Shown: one piece after another, positions 17,927 to 26,322 of the stretch
How positions within the stretch are numbered: position 1 is the first letter of the stretch
How the letters are laid out: each line of letters opens with the position of its first letter
Origin: Rhizomonospora bruguierae
Lineage (GTDB): Bacteria > Actinomycetota > Actinomycetes > Mycobacteriales > Micromonosporaceae
Direction: 5' to 3'
NCBI RefSeq assembly: GCF_018397995.1
Contig: NZ_BBQH01000013.1
Location: 109,551-173,550 of the forward strand
DNA: 64,000 nucleotides
The notes under the pieces: generated by a model
Seen by the model: only the letters and a program-made list of their open reading frames with translations
Databases searched by the model: none
Told to the model about the DNA's origin: nothing
Made by a program: the position numbers and the translations under genes

Positions 17927-18635
17927 CGCTGCCGAAGGCGATGCTGGCCAGGAGGAAGCCGCCGTTCACGACCGTGAAGGCGACCACGAACGCCACCGTC
18001 CAGGCGGGAACGAGGGTGAGCACCAGACCGGCCAGGGCGATCACCGCGCCGTAGTCGCGGACCAGCTTGACCAGGCGGACCGGCAGGGAGCGCGACGTGA
18101 CCATGGAGGCGCCCTGGGCGCCGGACTGGAGCACCGAGGTCACCAGGTTGACCATCCAGGTGCCGGCGAAGGCGGCGACCAGCCAGGTGGGCACGCCGGG
18201 GCGCTGCGCCGCGGCGACCGCGGCGACGGCGGTGACCAGGGCGATCTGGGCGGCCACGTCGCACAGGATGTCGAGGCGGGCGCCGGCCGGGCTGGTGCGC
18301 CCGGTGACGCGGGCGAGTTGGCCGTCCGCGCAGTCGAAGGCGTACGCCACCTGCCAGCCGAGCAGGGCGAGCAGCCCGACCGGCCAGGCGGGCACGGTGC
18401 CGGCGGCCACCGGCCCGGCCAGCAGCACGACGGTGACCGACACGGCCAGGCCGAGCGCCAGGTTGACCAGCGTCAACGCGGTGGGCGGGGCGCCGAGCCG
18501 CCCGGCGGGCGCCGCGATGAGCGCGCCGAGCCGCTGGCTGAGGGATTCGCTGAACAGCCCCCCACCCCGGTTGGTGGCGTAGTAGGTGCGCCAGGTGGGC
18601 GGCGGCGCGGCGGCGCCCTCAGCCAGCGACCGCAC
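17868..18635 (-). CDS. CDP-alcohol phosphatidyltransferase family protein
   Basis: 255 aa integral membrane protein. The family signature D-x2-DG-x2-AR-x8-G-x3-D-x3-D is complete: DCADGQLAR, then the Gly in SPAGARLD and the final D of ILCD. These Asp residues bind the two catalytic metals. The enzyme swaps CMP of a CDP-alcohol for another alcohol or phosphate. GTG at 18635 overlaps the upstream dehydrogenase gene by 17 bp. With the nucleotidyltransferase and glycerol-1-phosphate dehydrogenase-like genes upstream, the CDP-activated substrate is probably made by the same operon. The product is not known. Confidence 0.88.
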   Translation of the reverse strand: MRSLAEGAAAPPPTWRTYYATNRGGGLFSESLSQRLGALIAAPAGRLGAPPTALTLVNLALGLAVSVTVVLLAGPVAAGTVPAWPVGLLALLGWQVAYAFDCADGQLARVTGRTSPAGARLDILCDVAAQIALVTAVAAVAAAQRPGVPTWLVAAFAGTWMVNLVTSVLQSGAQGASMVTSRSLPVRLVKLVRDYGAVIALAGLVLTLVPAWTVAFVVAFTVVNGGFLLASIAFGSVSSMAPRSEGPRRSQGVDG

Positions 18636-19653
18636 GGGTGTACTCCGCGAGCTTCGCGCGGACCTCGTCCGGCGACAGGTCGAGGTGCTCGATGATGGTG
18701 TACCGGTCCGGCCGGGTGCGCGGCGCGAACTCCACCGCCTGGACGAACTGGTCGTCGGTGAGGCCCAAGTCGGCGGGCGTGCGCGGCAGGCAGTGCCGGG
18801 ACAGGCACGCGGACATCTGCGCGAGCCGCTGCTCGTCGCCGCGCAGGAAGGTGCAGAACAGCGCGCCGAGGCCGGCGAGTTCGCCGTGCGAGCCGGTGCC
18901 CGGGAACAGCGCGTCGATGGCATGCATGATCTCGTGGCAGCCGCCGCTGGCCGGCCGGCTGGTGCCGCAGACGGCCATCGCGAGGCCGCTGGAGATGAGC
19001 CCCTCGGCCAGCACGGTGACGAAGCCGTCGTCGGTCATGTCGCCGGGGTGGTGCAGGACCGCCTCGGCGCCGGCCCGGGCCAGCGACGCGGCCAGGCCGT
19101 CCACCGGCTCGCCGCGGACCTCGCGGGCCAGTTCCCAGTCGGCCAGCGCGCTGATGTTGTTGATCACGTCGCCGATGCCGGCCCGGTTGTGCCGGTTCGA
19201 ACCGCTCTCCACGAAGTCCAGGTCGACGATCACCGCGATCGGGATGTGCACGCCGTACGAGCCCTTGATGCCGTCGCTGATCAGGCTGGCCACCGGTGAG
19301 GCAATGCCGTCGTTGGCCAGCGCGGTGGCCACCGAGACCATCGGCAGGCCGCGGCGCATGGCGGCGTACTTGGCCACGTCGACGGTCTTGCCGCCGCCGA
19401 TGCCGACCACCGCGTCGTAGGACCGGGCGGCCAGCTTGGCGCCGAGCTCGTTGGCGCCGTCCAGGGTGGCGCCGTTGGCGGTGAAGAAGTCGGCGGAGCC
19501 CAGCGTCGGCCGGATCAGTTCGGCGATCTTCTCGCCCTGGCCGGGGCCGACCACCACCGCCACGTCGCCGCCGGCCGAGATCCGCCCGTCGGAGAGGATC
19601 GCGCCCAGGTCGGCCACGGCGCCCCGGCGCACCTCGATGGCCAGGGGCGCCAT
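18619..19653 (-). CDS. Iron/zinc alcohol dehydrogenase, sn-glycerol-1-phosphate dehydrogenase-like
   Basis: 344 aa from ATG 19653, the usual length for G1P dehydrogenases. NAD-binding motif GGGKTVDVAKYAA and the family-typical TALANDGIASPVAS, followed by metal-site residues in the GIGDVINN, CHEIMHAID and GSHGELAGLG segments (Asp, His, His). Archaeal EgsA and Bacillus AraM use this fold to reduce DHAP to sn-glycerol-1-phosphate. The exact substrate here is inferred. Stop overlaps the start of the CDP-alcohol phosphatidyltransferase; the nucleotidyltransferase ends 11 bp upstream. Confidence 0.82.
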   Translation of the reverse strand: MAPLAIEVRRGAVADLGAILSDGRISAGGDVAVVVGPGQGEKIAELIRPTLGSADFFTANGATLDGANELGAKLAARSYDAVVGIGGGKTVDVAKYAAMRRGLPMVSVATALANDGIASPVASLISDGIKGSYGVHIPIAVIVDLDFVESGSNRHNRAGIGDVINNISALADWELAREVRGEPVDGLAASLARAGAEAVLHHPGDMTDDGFVTVLAEGLISSGLAMAVCGTSRPASGGCHEIMHAIDALFPGTGSHGELAGLGALFCTFLRGDEQRLAQMSACLSRHCLPRTPADLGLTDDQFVQAVEFAPRTRPDRYTIIEHLDLSPDEVRAKLAEYTRAVAG

Positions 19654-19664
19654 CACGGAACGGG

Positions 19665-20396
19665 CTAGTAGCGGCACGCGATCTCCCGGGCCCGGGCCAG
19701 GTCCTCGTGGTTGTCCACCTCGACCCAGTCGACGTCGCCGATGGTGGCGGCCCGCACCTCGCCGCCCCGGTTCGCGAACTCCTGGTACCCGTCCTCGTAG
19801 TAGAGGTCGGGGTCGCGGCGCCAGGTGGCCGCCAGCGCGTCGGCCAGGTCGGCGGCGATGCGCGGCTCGATGAGGGTGGCCCCGATGTACTCGCCGAACG
19901 CCTCCGCCGGGTCCATCAGCTTGGTGATCCGGGTGAGCTGGCCGGCGGCGTCGAAGGTGGTCTTCATCTCCTCCTCGGCCAACTTCTTGACGTCGTCGAT
20001 GGCCAGCAGGATGCCGGGGCCGCGCTGGGCCAGCAGGGTCTTCTCCACGCTGACCGGGTGCACGGTGTCGCCGTTGACCAGCAGCGCTCCCCGGGCGAAG
20101 TGGTCGCGCGCCAGCCACAGCGAGTACGCGTTGTTCCACTCCTCGGCCTTGTCGTTGTGCACCAGGGTCAGCTTGACCCCGTACCGGCCCTCCAGCCCGT
20201 CCTGCCGCTCGCGTACCGCCTCGGCGGCGTACCCCACCACCACGGTCACCTCGGTCAGCCCCACCTCGGCGAGGTTGCGCAGCGCGATGTCCAGGATGGT
20301 GGTTTCGCCGTCCACCGGTACCAGCGCCTTGGGCAGCGTGTCGGTGTACGGGCGGAGGCGACGCCCCGCGCCGGCCGCGAGCACTAGGCCGATCAT
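19665..20396 (-). CDS. Sugar-phosphate/phosphocholine-type nucleotidyltransferase
   Basis: 243 aa. N-terminal nucleotide-binding motif LAAGAGRRLRPYTDTLPKAL (residues 5-24), then NGDT in the middle (metal Asp) and VEVDNHEDLARARE at the C-terminus. The pattern is that of LicC-like CTP:phosphocholine and related NTP transferases. Predicted to activate a phospho-alcohol, perhaps glycerol-1-phosphate, as a CDP derivative for the CDP-alcohol phosphatidyltransferase two genes downstream. Spacing to the dehydrogenase is 11 bp, so one operon of three genes in pathway order is likely. Confidence 0.87.
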   Translation of the reverse strand: MIGLVLAAGAGRRLRPYTDTLPKALVPVDGETTILDIALRNLAEVGLTEVTVVVGYAAEAVRERQDGLEGRYGVKLTLVHNDKAEEWNNAYSLWLARDHFARGALLVNGDTVHPVSVEKTLLAQRGPGILLAIDDVKKLAEEEMKTTFDAAGQLTRITKLMDPAEAFGEYIGATLIEPRIAADLADALAATWRRDPDLYYEDGYQEFANRGGEVRAATIGDVDWVEVDNHEDLARAREIACRY

Positions 20397-20506
20397 TCCG
20401 CAATCCTTCCGGCGGGATTCACGTACCCGCAATCCGCAGGTACGCAGGGAAGGATAGCGGTCGGTGACGGGCGGGCCGTCCGGAGCGCGGCCCGGGGGCG
20501 GCCGGC

Positions 20507-21244
20507 TCAGTTCGGCAGGGCGGCCAGATCGGCCAGGAGGTGCAGCCGTTCCTCGGTGCTGAGCTGGGCGTATGGCGGCGCCGCGCGGCGGTTGGTATCC
20601 GCCTCGATCGCGGCCCGCTCCGGCCCGGGACCCAGGTCGGTGATACTCCGCGCGGTGTGACCGGCGGCCCGCCAGGCGGCGGCGTGCGCGTCGGCCCGGT
20701 GGTACCGCAGCGTGCCGAGCCGGTTGAGCAGCAGCACCCCGGGCGGCGTGCCGTCGGGCTCGTACGGGGGCGCCATGGCGGCGAACGCCTCGCCGGCGGT
20801 GTGTTCGGCGGCGGCCAGCAGCCGGCCGAGCGTCTCGGCCAGCCGGGCGATCCGGGCCTCGGCGCCGGACCACAGCCCCGCGGTCAGCGTGGCGTGCATC
20901 GCGTAGATCTCGGTGAGGAACGCGTGCCCCCGCTCGGTGGCCTGCACCCAGCCCTCCGGGCCGCGCCGGATCATCCCGTGCGCCACCTGCTTGTCCAGGA
21001 CACGCAGGCAGGCGGCCCGCTCCCGGTACCGGGTGACGGCGGCGAACCCGGCCGGCGTGACCGCCCCGCCGGGCCCGGCGAGGCGGGTGCGGAACTCGAC
21101 CAGGAACCCGGTGGCGTCCGGGCCGCCGTAACGCTGGCTGATCTCGGCGCCGCCCGCCGCGCGCCCGGCGGCCATGGTTCCGGCGACCAGGCGGTCGATC
21201 GCGGGCGCGACGAGCGCGGCGAACGGTTCCGGCTCCAGGTACAC
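20507..21244 (-). CDS. SCO6745-like helical protein of unknown function
   Basis: 245 aa, mostly alpha-helical and Ala-rich, no membrane segment. A winged-helix-like part can be imagined around ACLRVLDKQVAHGMIRRGPEG followed by an ATERGHAFLTEI helix, which resembles MarR/PadR-type wings. I recall similar actinomycete proteins annotated as SCO6745 family, with no known role. GTG at 21244 is used; it lies 17 bp after the stop of the Nudix gene, so the two are probably cotranscribed. No catalytic motif is recognised. Confidence 0.6.
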   Translation of the reverse strand: MYLEPEPFAALVAPAIDRLVAGTMAAGRAAGGAEISQRYGGPDATGFLVEFRTRLAGPGGAVTPAGFAAVTRYRERAACLRVLDKQVAHGMIRRGPEGWVQATERGHAFLTEIYAMHATLTAGLWSGAEARIARLAETLGRLLAAAEHTAGEAFAAMAPPYEPDGTPPGVLLLNRLGTLRYHRADAHAAAWRAAGHTARSITDLGPGPERAAIEADTNRRAAPPYAQLSTEERLHLLADLAALPN

Positions 21245-21261
21245 GCGCGACAGCCCCGGCC

Positions 21262-21711
21262 CTACAGCCCCAGCGTCCGCAGGACGGCGAAACCGGCGGT
21301 GACGATGGTGCGCAGCAGCCCGTCGTTGACCGCCCGGTCCTCGTCGAGCACGTCCAGGTCGGCCTCGGTGAGCCAGCGGTACTCGGTGTGCTTGCCGGGC
21401 TCCAGCCGGGGCCGGGACAGGTCGCCGTCGACCCGGACGAGGAAGTCCGTCTCGACCCGTTCCAGGCCGTCGCTGCCCCGGTACCGGTACTCGCCGACCT
21501 CGCCGAGCACGATGGACACGCGCCAGCCGGTCTCCTCGGTGACCTCCCGGGCCAGGGCCTCCGCCAGGCTCTCGCCCGGCTCCAGGTGCCCGCCCACGAT
21601 GTCCCAGCAGTTGGGGAACAGCTTCCGCCGCGGGGAGCGGCGCTGGACGAAGATGCGCCCGTCGTCGTCGACGATCAGGGCGCCGGCGCAGCGCAGCGGT
21701 TCGGGGGGCAC
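21262..21711 (-). CDS. Nudix hydrolase
   Basis: 149 aa with a complete Nudix box starting at GGHLEPGES (about residue 40) and ending REVTEETGW, which supplies the Glu residues for Mg2+. The substrate is a nucleoside diphosphate linked to another group, unspecified. N-terminal strand ALIVDDDGRIFVQRRS is standard. Start GTG 21711. Upstream of the SCO6745-like gene by 17 bp. Confidence 0.92.
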   Translation of the reverse strand: MPPEPLRCAGALIVDDDGRIFVQRRSPRRKLFPNCWDIVGGHLEPGESLAEALAREVTEETGWRVSIVLGEVGEYRYRGSDGLERVETDFLVRVDGDLSRPRLEPGKHTEYRWLTEADLDVLDEDRAVNDGLLRTIVTAGFAVLRTLGL

Positions 21712-21870
21712 AGGGGAAATCTATCGGGCCGGCGGGCCGCCGGCCTCGGACTCGGGTCTCGAGTGTTCTTCCCGGCGGCCCTATCCGCGGGCGCTGATGG
21801 CATGCCCAGGTGGTGGACGGCGGATCAACCCGGCGGAGCCCCGCCGCGGCGCCACGTACCCTAGGCAACC

Positions 21871-22968
21871 ATGACCGCCGAGCAGCTGATCTCGTTCGCC
21901 CGTGGGGCGCCCTCGCTGGACATCGTCGACGTCGCGGGGCTCAAGGCCGCCGCGCAGCGGGCCTTCGAGGCCGATCCGGCCGGCATCACGGCGTACGGCA
22001 CCTCGGTGGGGTATCTGCCACTGCGCGAGTGGATCGCGCAGAAGCACGGCGTCGCGCCGGAGCAGGTGCTGGTCACGAACGGTTCGTTGCAGGCGGACGC
22101 GTTCCTGTTCAACGAGTTGGTCGGGCCGGGCGACGCCGTCGTGGTGGAGCGGCCGACCTACGACCGCACCCTGCTGAACCTGCGCAACCTCGGTGGCGAG
22201 GTGCACCAGGTGACTCTCCAGCCGGACGGCCTGGACACGGACGAGCTGCGCAAGTTGCTGGAGTCGGGGGTGCGCCCGAAGCTCGCGCACGTGATCCCGA
22301 ACTACCAGAACCCGGCCGGCGTGACCCTCGCCCTGCCCAAGCGGCGCGCCCTGCTGGAGCTGGCCGCCGAGTTCGGCTTCACGATCTTCGAGGACGACCC
22401 GTACGCGGACGTCCGGTTCCGCGGCGAGGCGCTGCCGTCGATGCTGTCGATGGATGAGCGCGGCGTGGTGGTGCACGCGTCGAGCTTCACCAAGACGATC
22501 TGCCCGGGTGTGCGGGTCGGCTATCTGGTCGGGCCGGCTGCGACGATCGCGTCGATCGCCAAGAAGGCCACGAATCTGTACATCTCGCCCGGCATGGTGG
22601 CGCAGGCCATCGTCCACCAGTTCTGCGTCTCCGGCGACATCGAGCGTTCGATCGCGACGGTCAGCCGGGCGCTCGGCGAGCGGGCGTCGGTGCTGGCCCG
22701 GTCGCTGCGGGAGCACATCCCGGGCGTGCGCTTCACCGAGCCGGACGGCGGCTACTTCCTCTGGGTCGAGTTGCCCGAGGACGTGCACGTCGACGCGGTC
22801 CTGCCGGCGGCGGCGGAGCGGGGTGTGGCGGTCGTCAAGGGCAGCGACTTTCTGCTGGAGGGCGGCGAGCACGCGTTGCGGCTGGCCTACTCCGCGGTGA
22901 CCGTCGACCAGATCGACGAGGGTGTGCGTCGCCTCGCGGCGGCGATCGCCGCGGTCCGGGAGCGATAG
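21871..22968 (+). CDS. PLP-dependent aminotransferase, 2-aminoadipate/LysN-like (class I/II)
   Basis: 365 aa fold-type I aminotransferase. TNGSLQADAF supplies the phosphate-binding cup, NYQNPAG (144-150) the pyridine contact, DDPYAD (175-180) the ring-N Asp and Tyr, and SSFTKT (204-209) the Schiff-base Lys208; R514-type carboxylate contact is in the C-terminal half. It lacks the GntR domain of MocR proteins although the catalytic part resembles theirs. It may act on 2-aminoadipate, Leu or aromatic amino acids. Stands alone with its own promoter region. Confidence 0.9.
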   Translation: MTAEQLISFARGAPSLDIVDVAGLKAAAQRAFEADPAGITAYGTSVGYLPLREWIAQKHGVAPEQVLVTNGSLQADAFLFNELVGPGDAVVVERPTYDRTLLNLRNLGGEVHQVTLQPDGLDTDELRKLLESGVRPKLAHVIPNYQNPAGVTLALPKRRALLELAAEFGFTIFEDDPYADVRFRGEALPSMLSMDERGVVVHASSFTKTICPGVRVGYLVGPAATIASIAKKATNLYISPGMVAQAIVHQFCVSGDIERSIATVSRALGERASVLARSLREHIPGVRFTEPDGGYFLWVELPEDVHVDAVLPAAAERGVAVVKGSDFLLEGGEHALRLAYSAVTVDQIDEGVRRLAAAIAAVRER

Positions 22969-23269
22969 CGGGGCGTCAATACGTATCGACGGGGGTAAAC
23001 TGTCGGATATCCGACAATGACGCCGGGCGCCGGGTGCGGGCTTCCCACGGGCGTGCGAGACCGCTCACAATGCTGCGAGCGCCAATCGCTATGCGGTTGA
23101 CCCTATAAGCACAACCCTCCCGCCCCCCATCGGCGCCGGGTGGGCCGCTCGCACCCCCCACCCCCCGTCGCGGCCGGTCCACCCGGCGCCACCCCGCAGG
23201 GCGGCGTCGCCGCGCGCGGGCGGGCGTAGGCTCGTTCATCGGCCGCTAACGGTGCCGGGAGGTGGTGTC
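22969..23269. other. 300-bp intergenic region upstream of corA
   Basis: Contains the 16-bp palindrome described separately, then a C-rich low-complexity tract (23120-23180). No reading frame with a plausible start and ribosome site was seen. No magnesium riboswitch structure was recognised. Confidence 0.6.
23001..23016. promoter_or_regulatory. Perfect 16-bp palindrome, candidate GntR-type operator
   Basis: TGTCGGATATCCGACA, perfectly symmetric, 33 bp after the aminotransferase stop and about 255 bp before corA. Size and centre are those of FadR/VanR-type GntR operators. No GntR gene is adjacent. Confidence 0.55.
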
Positions 23270-24397
23270 ATGGCTGATCAGACGCGTGCTCGGAGCGAGA
23301 ACCGGGCGGCGGCGAGGCGGTGGAGTGCCCCGGTCCGGGCCATGACCCGCCGCTGGGTCGCCGACGCGATACCCCCGCCCGCCGAGGAACGGTCCCGGCG
23401 CAGCGCCATCATCGACTGCGCGCTCTACGTCGATGGGCAGCGCCAGCCGGGCGAGTGGCGGTACGACGACGCCCTGATGGCGGCCCGCCGGCAGCGCAAC
23501 GCGTTTGTCTGGCTCGGGCTGCACGAACCGGACGCACCGGAGATGGCGGACATCGCCGAGAAGTACGGCCTGCACGAACTGGCCGTCGAGGACGCGGTGA
23601 AGGCCGGCCAGCGCCCCAAACTCGAGCAGTTCGGCGAGGTGTCGTTCCTGGTGCTGCGCACCGCCCGGTACGTGGAACACGCCGAGTTGACCGAGAATTC
23701 GGAGATCGTCGAGACCGGCCACGTGATGCTGTTCATCGGGCCGAACTTCGTGATCTCGGTGCGGCACGGCGACGCGTACAAGCTCTCCCCGATCCGGGCG
23801 GACCTGGAGTCCAAGGAGGAGTTGCTCAAGCACGGTCCGTGGTCGGTGGCGTGGGCCGTGACCGACCGCGTGGTCGACCTGTACCTGGACGTCGCCGCCT
23901 CGATCGAGGACGATATCGACGAGGTCGAGGAGAGCGTCTTCTCCCGCAACGCCAGCGGCCGGATCCAGCGGATCTACCAGCTCAAGCGGGAACTGGTGGA
24001 GTTCAAGCGGGCGGTGGTCCCGCTACAGCGGCCGATGCACCTGCTCGTCGGCGAGCAGGTGTGCGATGTGCCGAAGGAGATCTGCAAGTACTTCCGGGAC
24101 GTGCAGGACCACCTGACCCGCACGGTGGAGCAGCTCGCCTCCTACGACGACCTGCTCAACTCGATCCTGCAGGCCCGGCTGGCGCAGGTCACCGTCGAGC
24201 AGAACAACGACATGCGCAAGATCGCTTCATGGGCCGCGATCGCGGCGGTGCAGACGGCGATCGCCGGCATCTACGGCATGAACTTCGACGGGATGCCGGA
24301 GCTGACCTGGCGGTACGGGTACCCGGGTGTGCTGACCGTGATGATCCTCGCCGCGCTGGCCATGTACCGGCTGTTCCGGCGGACCGGCTGGCTGTGA
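23270..24397 (+). CDS. corA: CorA-type magnesium/cobalt channel
   Basis: 375 aa. Soluble alpha/beta domain followed by long stalk helices (about 180-310) and two C-terminal membrane helices. The signature YGMN (335-338) closes the first helix. Forms a homopentamer that conducts Mg2+, Co2+ or Ni2+ in other bacteria. ATG at 23270, with GGGAGGTGG upstream. Downstream gene starts in the TGATG overlap. Confidence 0.95.
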   Translation: MADQTRARSENRAAARRWSAPVRAMTRRWVADAIPPPAEERSRRSAIIDCALYVDGQRQPGEWRYDDALMAARRQRNAFVWLGLHEPDAPEMADIAEKYGLHELAVEDAVKAGQRPKLEQFGEVSFLVLRTARYVEHAELTENSEIVETGHVMLFIGPNFVISVRHGDAYKLSPIRADLESKEELLKHGPWSVAWAVTDRVVDLYLDVAASIEDDIDEVEESVFSRNASGRIQRIYQLKRELVEFKRAVVPLQRPMHLLVGEQVCDVPKEICKYFRDVQDHLTRTVEQLASYDDLLNSILQARLAQVTVEQNNDMRKIASWAAIAAVQTAIAGIYGMNFDGMPELTWRYGYPGVLTVMILAALAMYRLFRRTGWL

Positions 24398-24771
24398 TGC
24401 GCCGGTACGTCCTGCCGGCCGGCTTGGCGGCGGCCGTGACGTGGGTGTTGCTGCTGGTGTACCTGATCCATGGCCGGCCCCCGGAGGGCGCGGCCGACCC
24501 GGAGCACCTCGCCAGCGCGTACCGGTCGGCGGTGGCCCGGTCGGACGAGCAGGCCGTGGAGCGGCTGCTCGCCGACCCGCCGGCCACCGCCGCGCGGACG
24601 CTCGTCCGGCGCGACAGCTGCGGCGGCCTGGTGGACGTGCGCGCGGTGACCGAGGGAGAGCTGCGCTTCCTGGTGCTCGCCGGCGCGGGTGGCCGGGAGT
24701 GCGGCCGGGTGGCGATCGCCGAGCACCGGGGCCGGTGGTTCGTCGATCCCTGGGCCGCCCCGGTGCACTGA
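24397..24771 (+). CDS. Small anchored or secreted protein of unknown function, coupled to corA
   Basis: 124 aa. MRRYVLPAG is followed by one hydrophobic segment (about 5-24), then a predicted extracytoplasmic domain of about 95 residues. Two Cys (in DSCGG and GRECGRV) could form a disulphide. The ATG shares its A with the corA stop (TGATG), so translation is coupled. No family recognised; an accessory role to CorA is only a guess from position. Confidence 0.7.
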   Translation: MRRYVLPAGLAAAVTWVLLLVYLIHGRPPEGAADPEHLASAYRSAVARSDEQAVERLLADPPATAARTLVRRDSCGGLVDVRAVTEGELRFLVLAGAGGRECGRVAIAEHRGRWFVDPWAAPVH

Positions 24772-24865
24772 CGAGAGCCGCGGGAAACCGCCCCCCCGGC
24801 GCCCGCGCGTGGACGGCCGGCACGGGGCGTCGTGGCACCCGCGCCGGCCGCCGTCCGCCGGGTCG

Positions 24866-25609
24866 TCAGCCGCGGGCGTTGTGCGTCGGTGAGCCGCTGA
24901 TGACGCCATCCGACGGCTGGCTCTTCTCCTTGCGGGCCGCCTCCCGGGCGCTGGCCGTCGCCGAGCCGGCCTTGCCGGCCGCCTTCTCCGCGGCGGAGGA
25001 CAGCTTGTCGGTCGCCCGGTCGACGCCGGCGGCGACCCGCTGGGCGCCCGAGGCGGCCGAGTCCATGGCGCTGTCGAACGTGCTGCGCGCCGAGCCGGCC
25101 ACCGCCTGCGCCCGCTTGGTGTTGTCCTCCATCGCCTGGTTGGGGTCGTACTCCTCCCAGCGCTGCTGCCTGCGTCGGCGCATCATCATCGCGCCGACGG
25201 TGCCCGCCGCGGCGCTTGCGGCGAGTACGCCGGTCACCATGAACCTCCGGCTCCGCGACATCCCCGGCCCTCTCTTGACTCCGGTGGCCCGGGCGCCCTT
25301 CGCCCCGGCCTTCAGGCTCTTGGCCTTCGCCATCGTGGCCCTGCCCCGCGTCTGCATGGCGCCCTCCCGGGCGGCCGCGGCGAGCGGGGCGAGCGCCGTG
25401 ATGGTCGACCCCCAGCCGTTCCCCGCGGCGTACCGCATCCGCTCCGCGGTCGGTTCCAGGCGGTCCCGGGCCGCGCTGAGCCGCGGGCCCATCGTCGCGC
25501 CGACCCCGCCGGCGGCGTGCGTCGCGGCCTGCATGAGGTGGTCGAGCCCCACGCTCAACTCGTCCCTCATCAGCTGGCTGCGGCTTTTTCGGCGTCCTGT
25601 ACCGAACAC
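24866..25609 (-). CDS. Hypothetical Ala/Arg-rich membrane-anchored protein
   Basis: 247 aa from GTG 25609, preceded by GGGAGG at suitable spacing; an ATG at 25642 is possible but its Shine-Dalgarno lies too close. Residues 1-120 are helical, with a short basic stretch KAKSLKAGAKGA near 90. One hydrophobic helix (about 118-137) is followed by MMMRRRRQQRWEEYDPN. The C-terminal third is a repetitive Ala/Ser/Lys coiled-coil (SAAEKAAGKAGSATASAREA). It looks like the YtxH-like or stress-associated membrane proteins seen in actinomycetes. Function unknown. Confidence 0.65.
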   Translation of the reverse strand: MFGTGRRKSRSQLMRDELSVGLDHLMQAATHAAGGVGATMGPRLSAARDRLEPTAERMRYAAGNGWGSTITALAPLAAAAREGAMQTRGRATMAKAKSLKAGAKGARATGVKRGPGMSRSRRFMVTGVLAASAAAGTVGAMMMRRRRQQRWEEYDPNQAMEDNTKRAQAVAGSARSTFDSAMDSAASGAQRVAAGVDRATDKLSSAAEKAAGKAGSATASAREAARKEKSQPSDGVISGSPTHNARG

Positions 25610-25727
25610 CAGCCCCCACCTCCCTGGGTATTTCTCCTGCATCCTCCACCTTCGGGTGCCCGCGTGTGGCCGGAACGGGCACATGGGAGGATCGGCGGCG
25701 AACATGACAACAGTTGAGGAGTTACCC

Positions 25728-26252
25728 GTGGCCGAGGCGCTTCACGCCACTCTGCACACGAACTTCGGCCCCATCCGGCTGGAGCTGTTCCCGAACCACG
25801 CCCCGAAGACGGTGCGCAACTTCGTCGAACTCGCCGAGGGCACCCGCGAGTACGTCGACCCGCGCACCGGCGAGAAGGGCAGCGGTCCGTACTACGACGG
25901 CACCATCTCGCACCGGGTCATCCGCGGTTTCATGATCCAGATGGGCGACCCGACCGGCACCGGCCGCGGCGGGCCGGGGTACCAGTTCGCCGACGAGATC
26001 CACCCGGAGCTCGTCTTCGACCGGCCGTACCTGCTGGCGATGGCGAACGCGGGTCCGGGCACCAACGGCTCGCAGTTCTTCATCACGGTCGGCCCGCAGC
26101 CGCACCTGAACCGGCGGCACACGATCTTCGGCAAGGCCGCCGACCCGGAGTCGGAGAAGGTCGTCGAGGCGATCTCGCAGACCCCGACCCGGCCGGGCGA
26201 CCGCCCGGTGCAGGACGTGGTCATCGAGCGGGTGGAGATCCAGCGCTCCTGA
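25728..26252 (+). CDS. Peptidyl-prolyl cis-trans isomerase, cyclophilin type
   Basis: 174 aa. Cyclophilin fold with the key residues HRVIRGFMIQMGDPTGTG (Arg, Phe, Met, Gln of the active site), MANAGPGTNGSQFFIT and HLNRRHTIFGK. GTG at 25728 is preferred over the in-frame ATG at 25704: TTGAGGAG is well spaced before the GTG, and VAEALHATLHTNFGPI matches the usual N-terminus. No signal peptide, so cytoplasmic. Confidence 0.95.
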   Translation: MAEALHATLHTNFGPIRLELFPNHAPKTVRNFVELAEGTREYVDPRTGEKGSGPYYDGTISHRVIRGFMIQMGDPTGTGRGGPGYQFADEIHPELVFDRPYLLAMANAGPGTNGSQFFITVGPQPHLNRRHTIFGKAADPESEKVVEAISQTPTRPGDRPVQDVVIERVEIQRS

Positions 26253-26322
26253 TCGCCGGTGGCGGGGCCGTCGATCGACGGCGGCCCCGCCACCCGCGTC
26301 GGCGCCGGGTACCTTTGCGGGC

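Noticed and set aside
23040-23180. Magnesium riboswitch ahead of corA
   Set aside because: The region is a C-rich tract and a single palindrome. No M-box pairing scheme could be drawn, and actinomycetes usually lack it ahead of corA.
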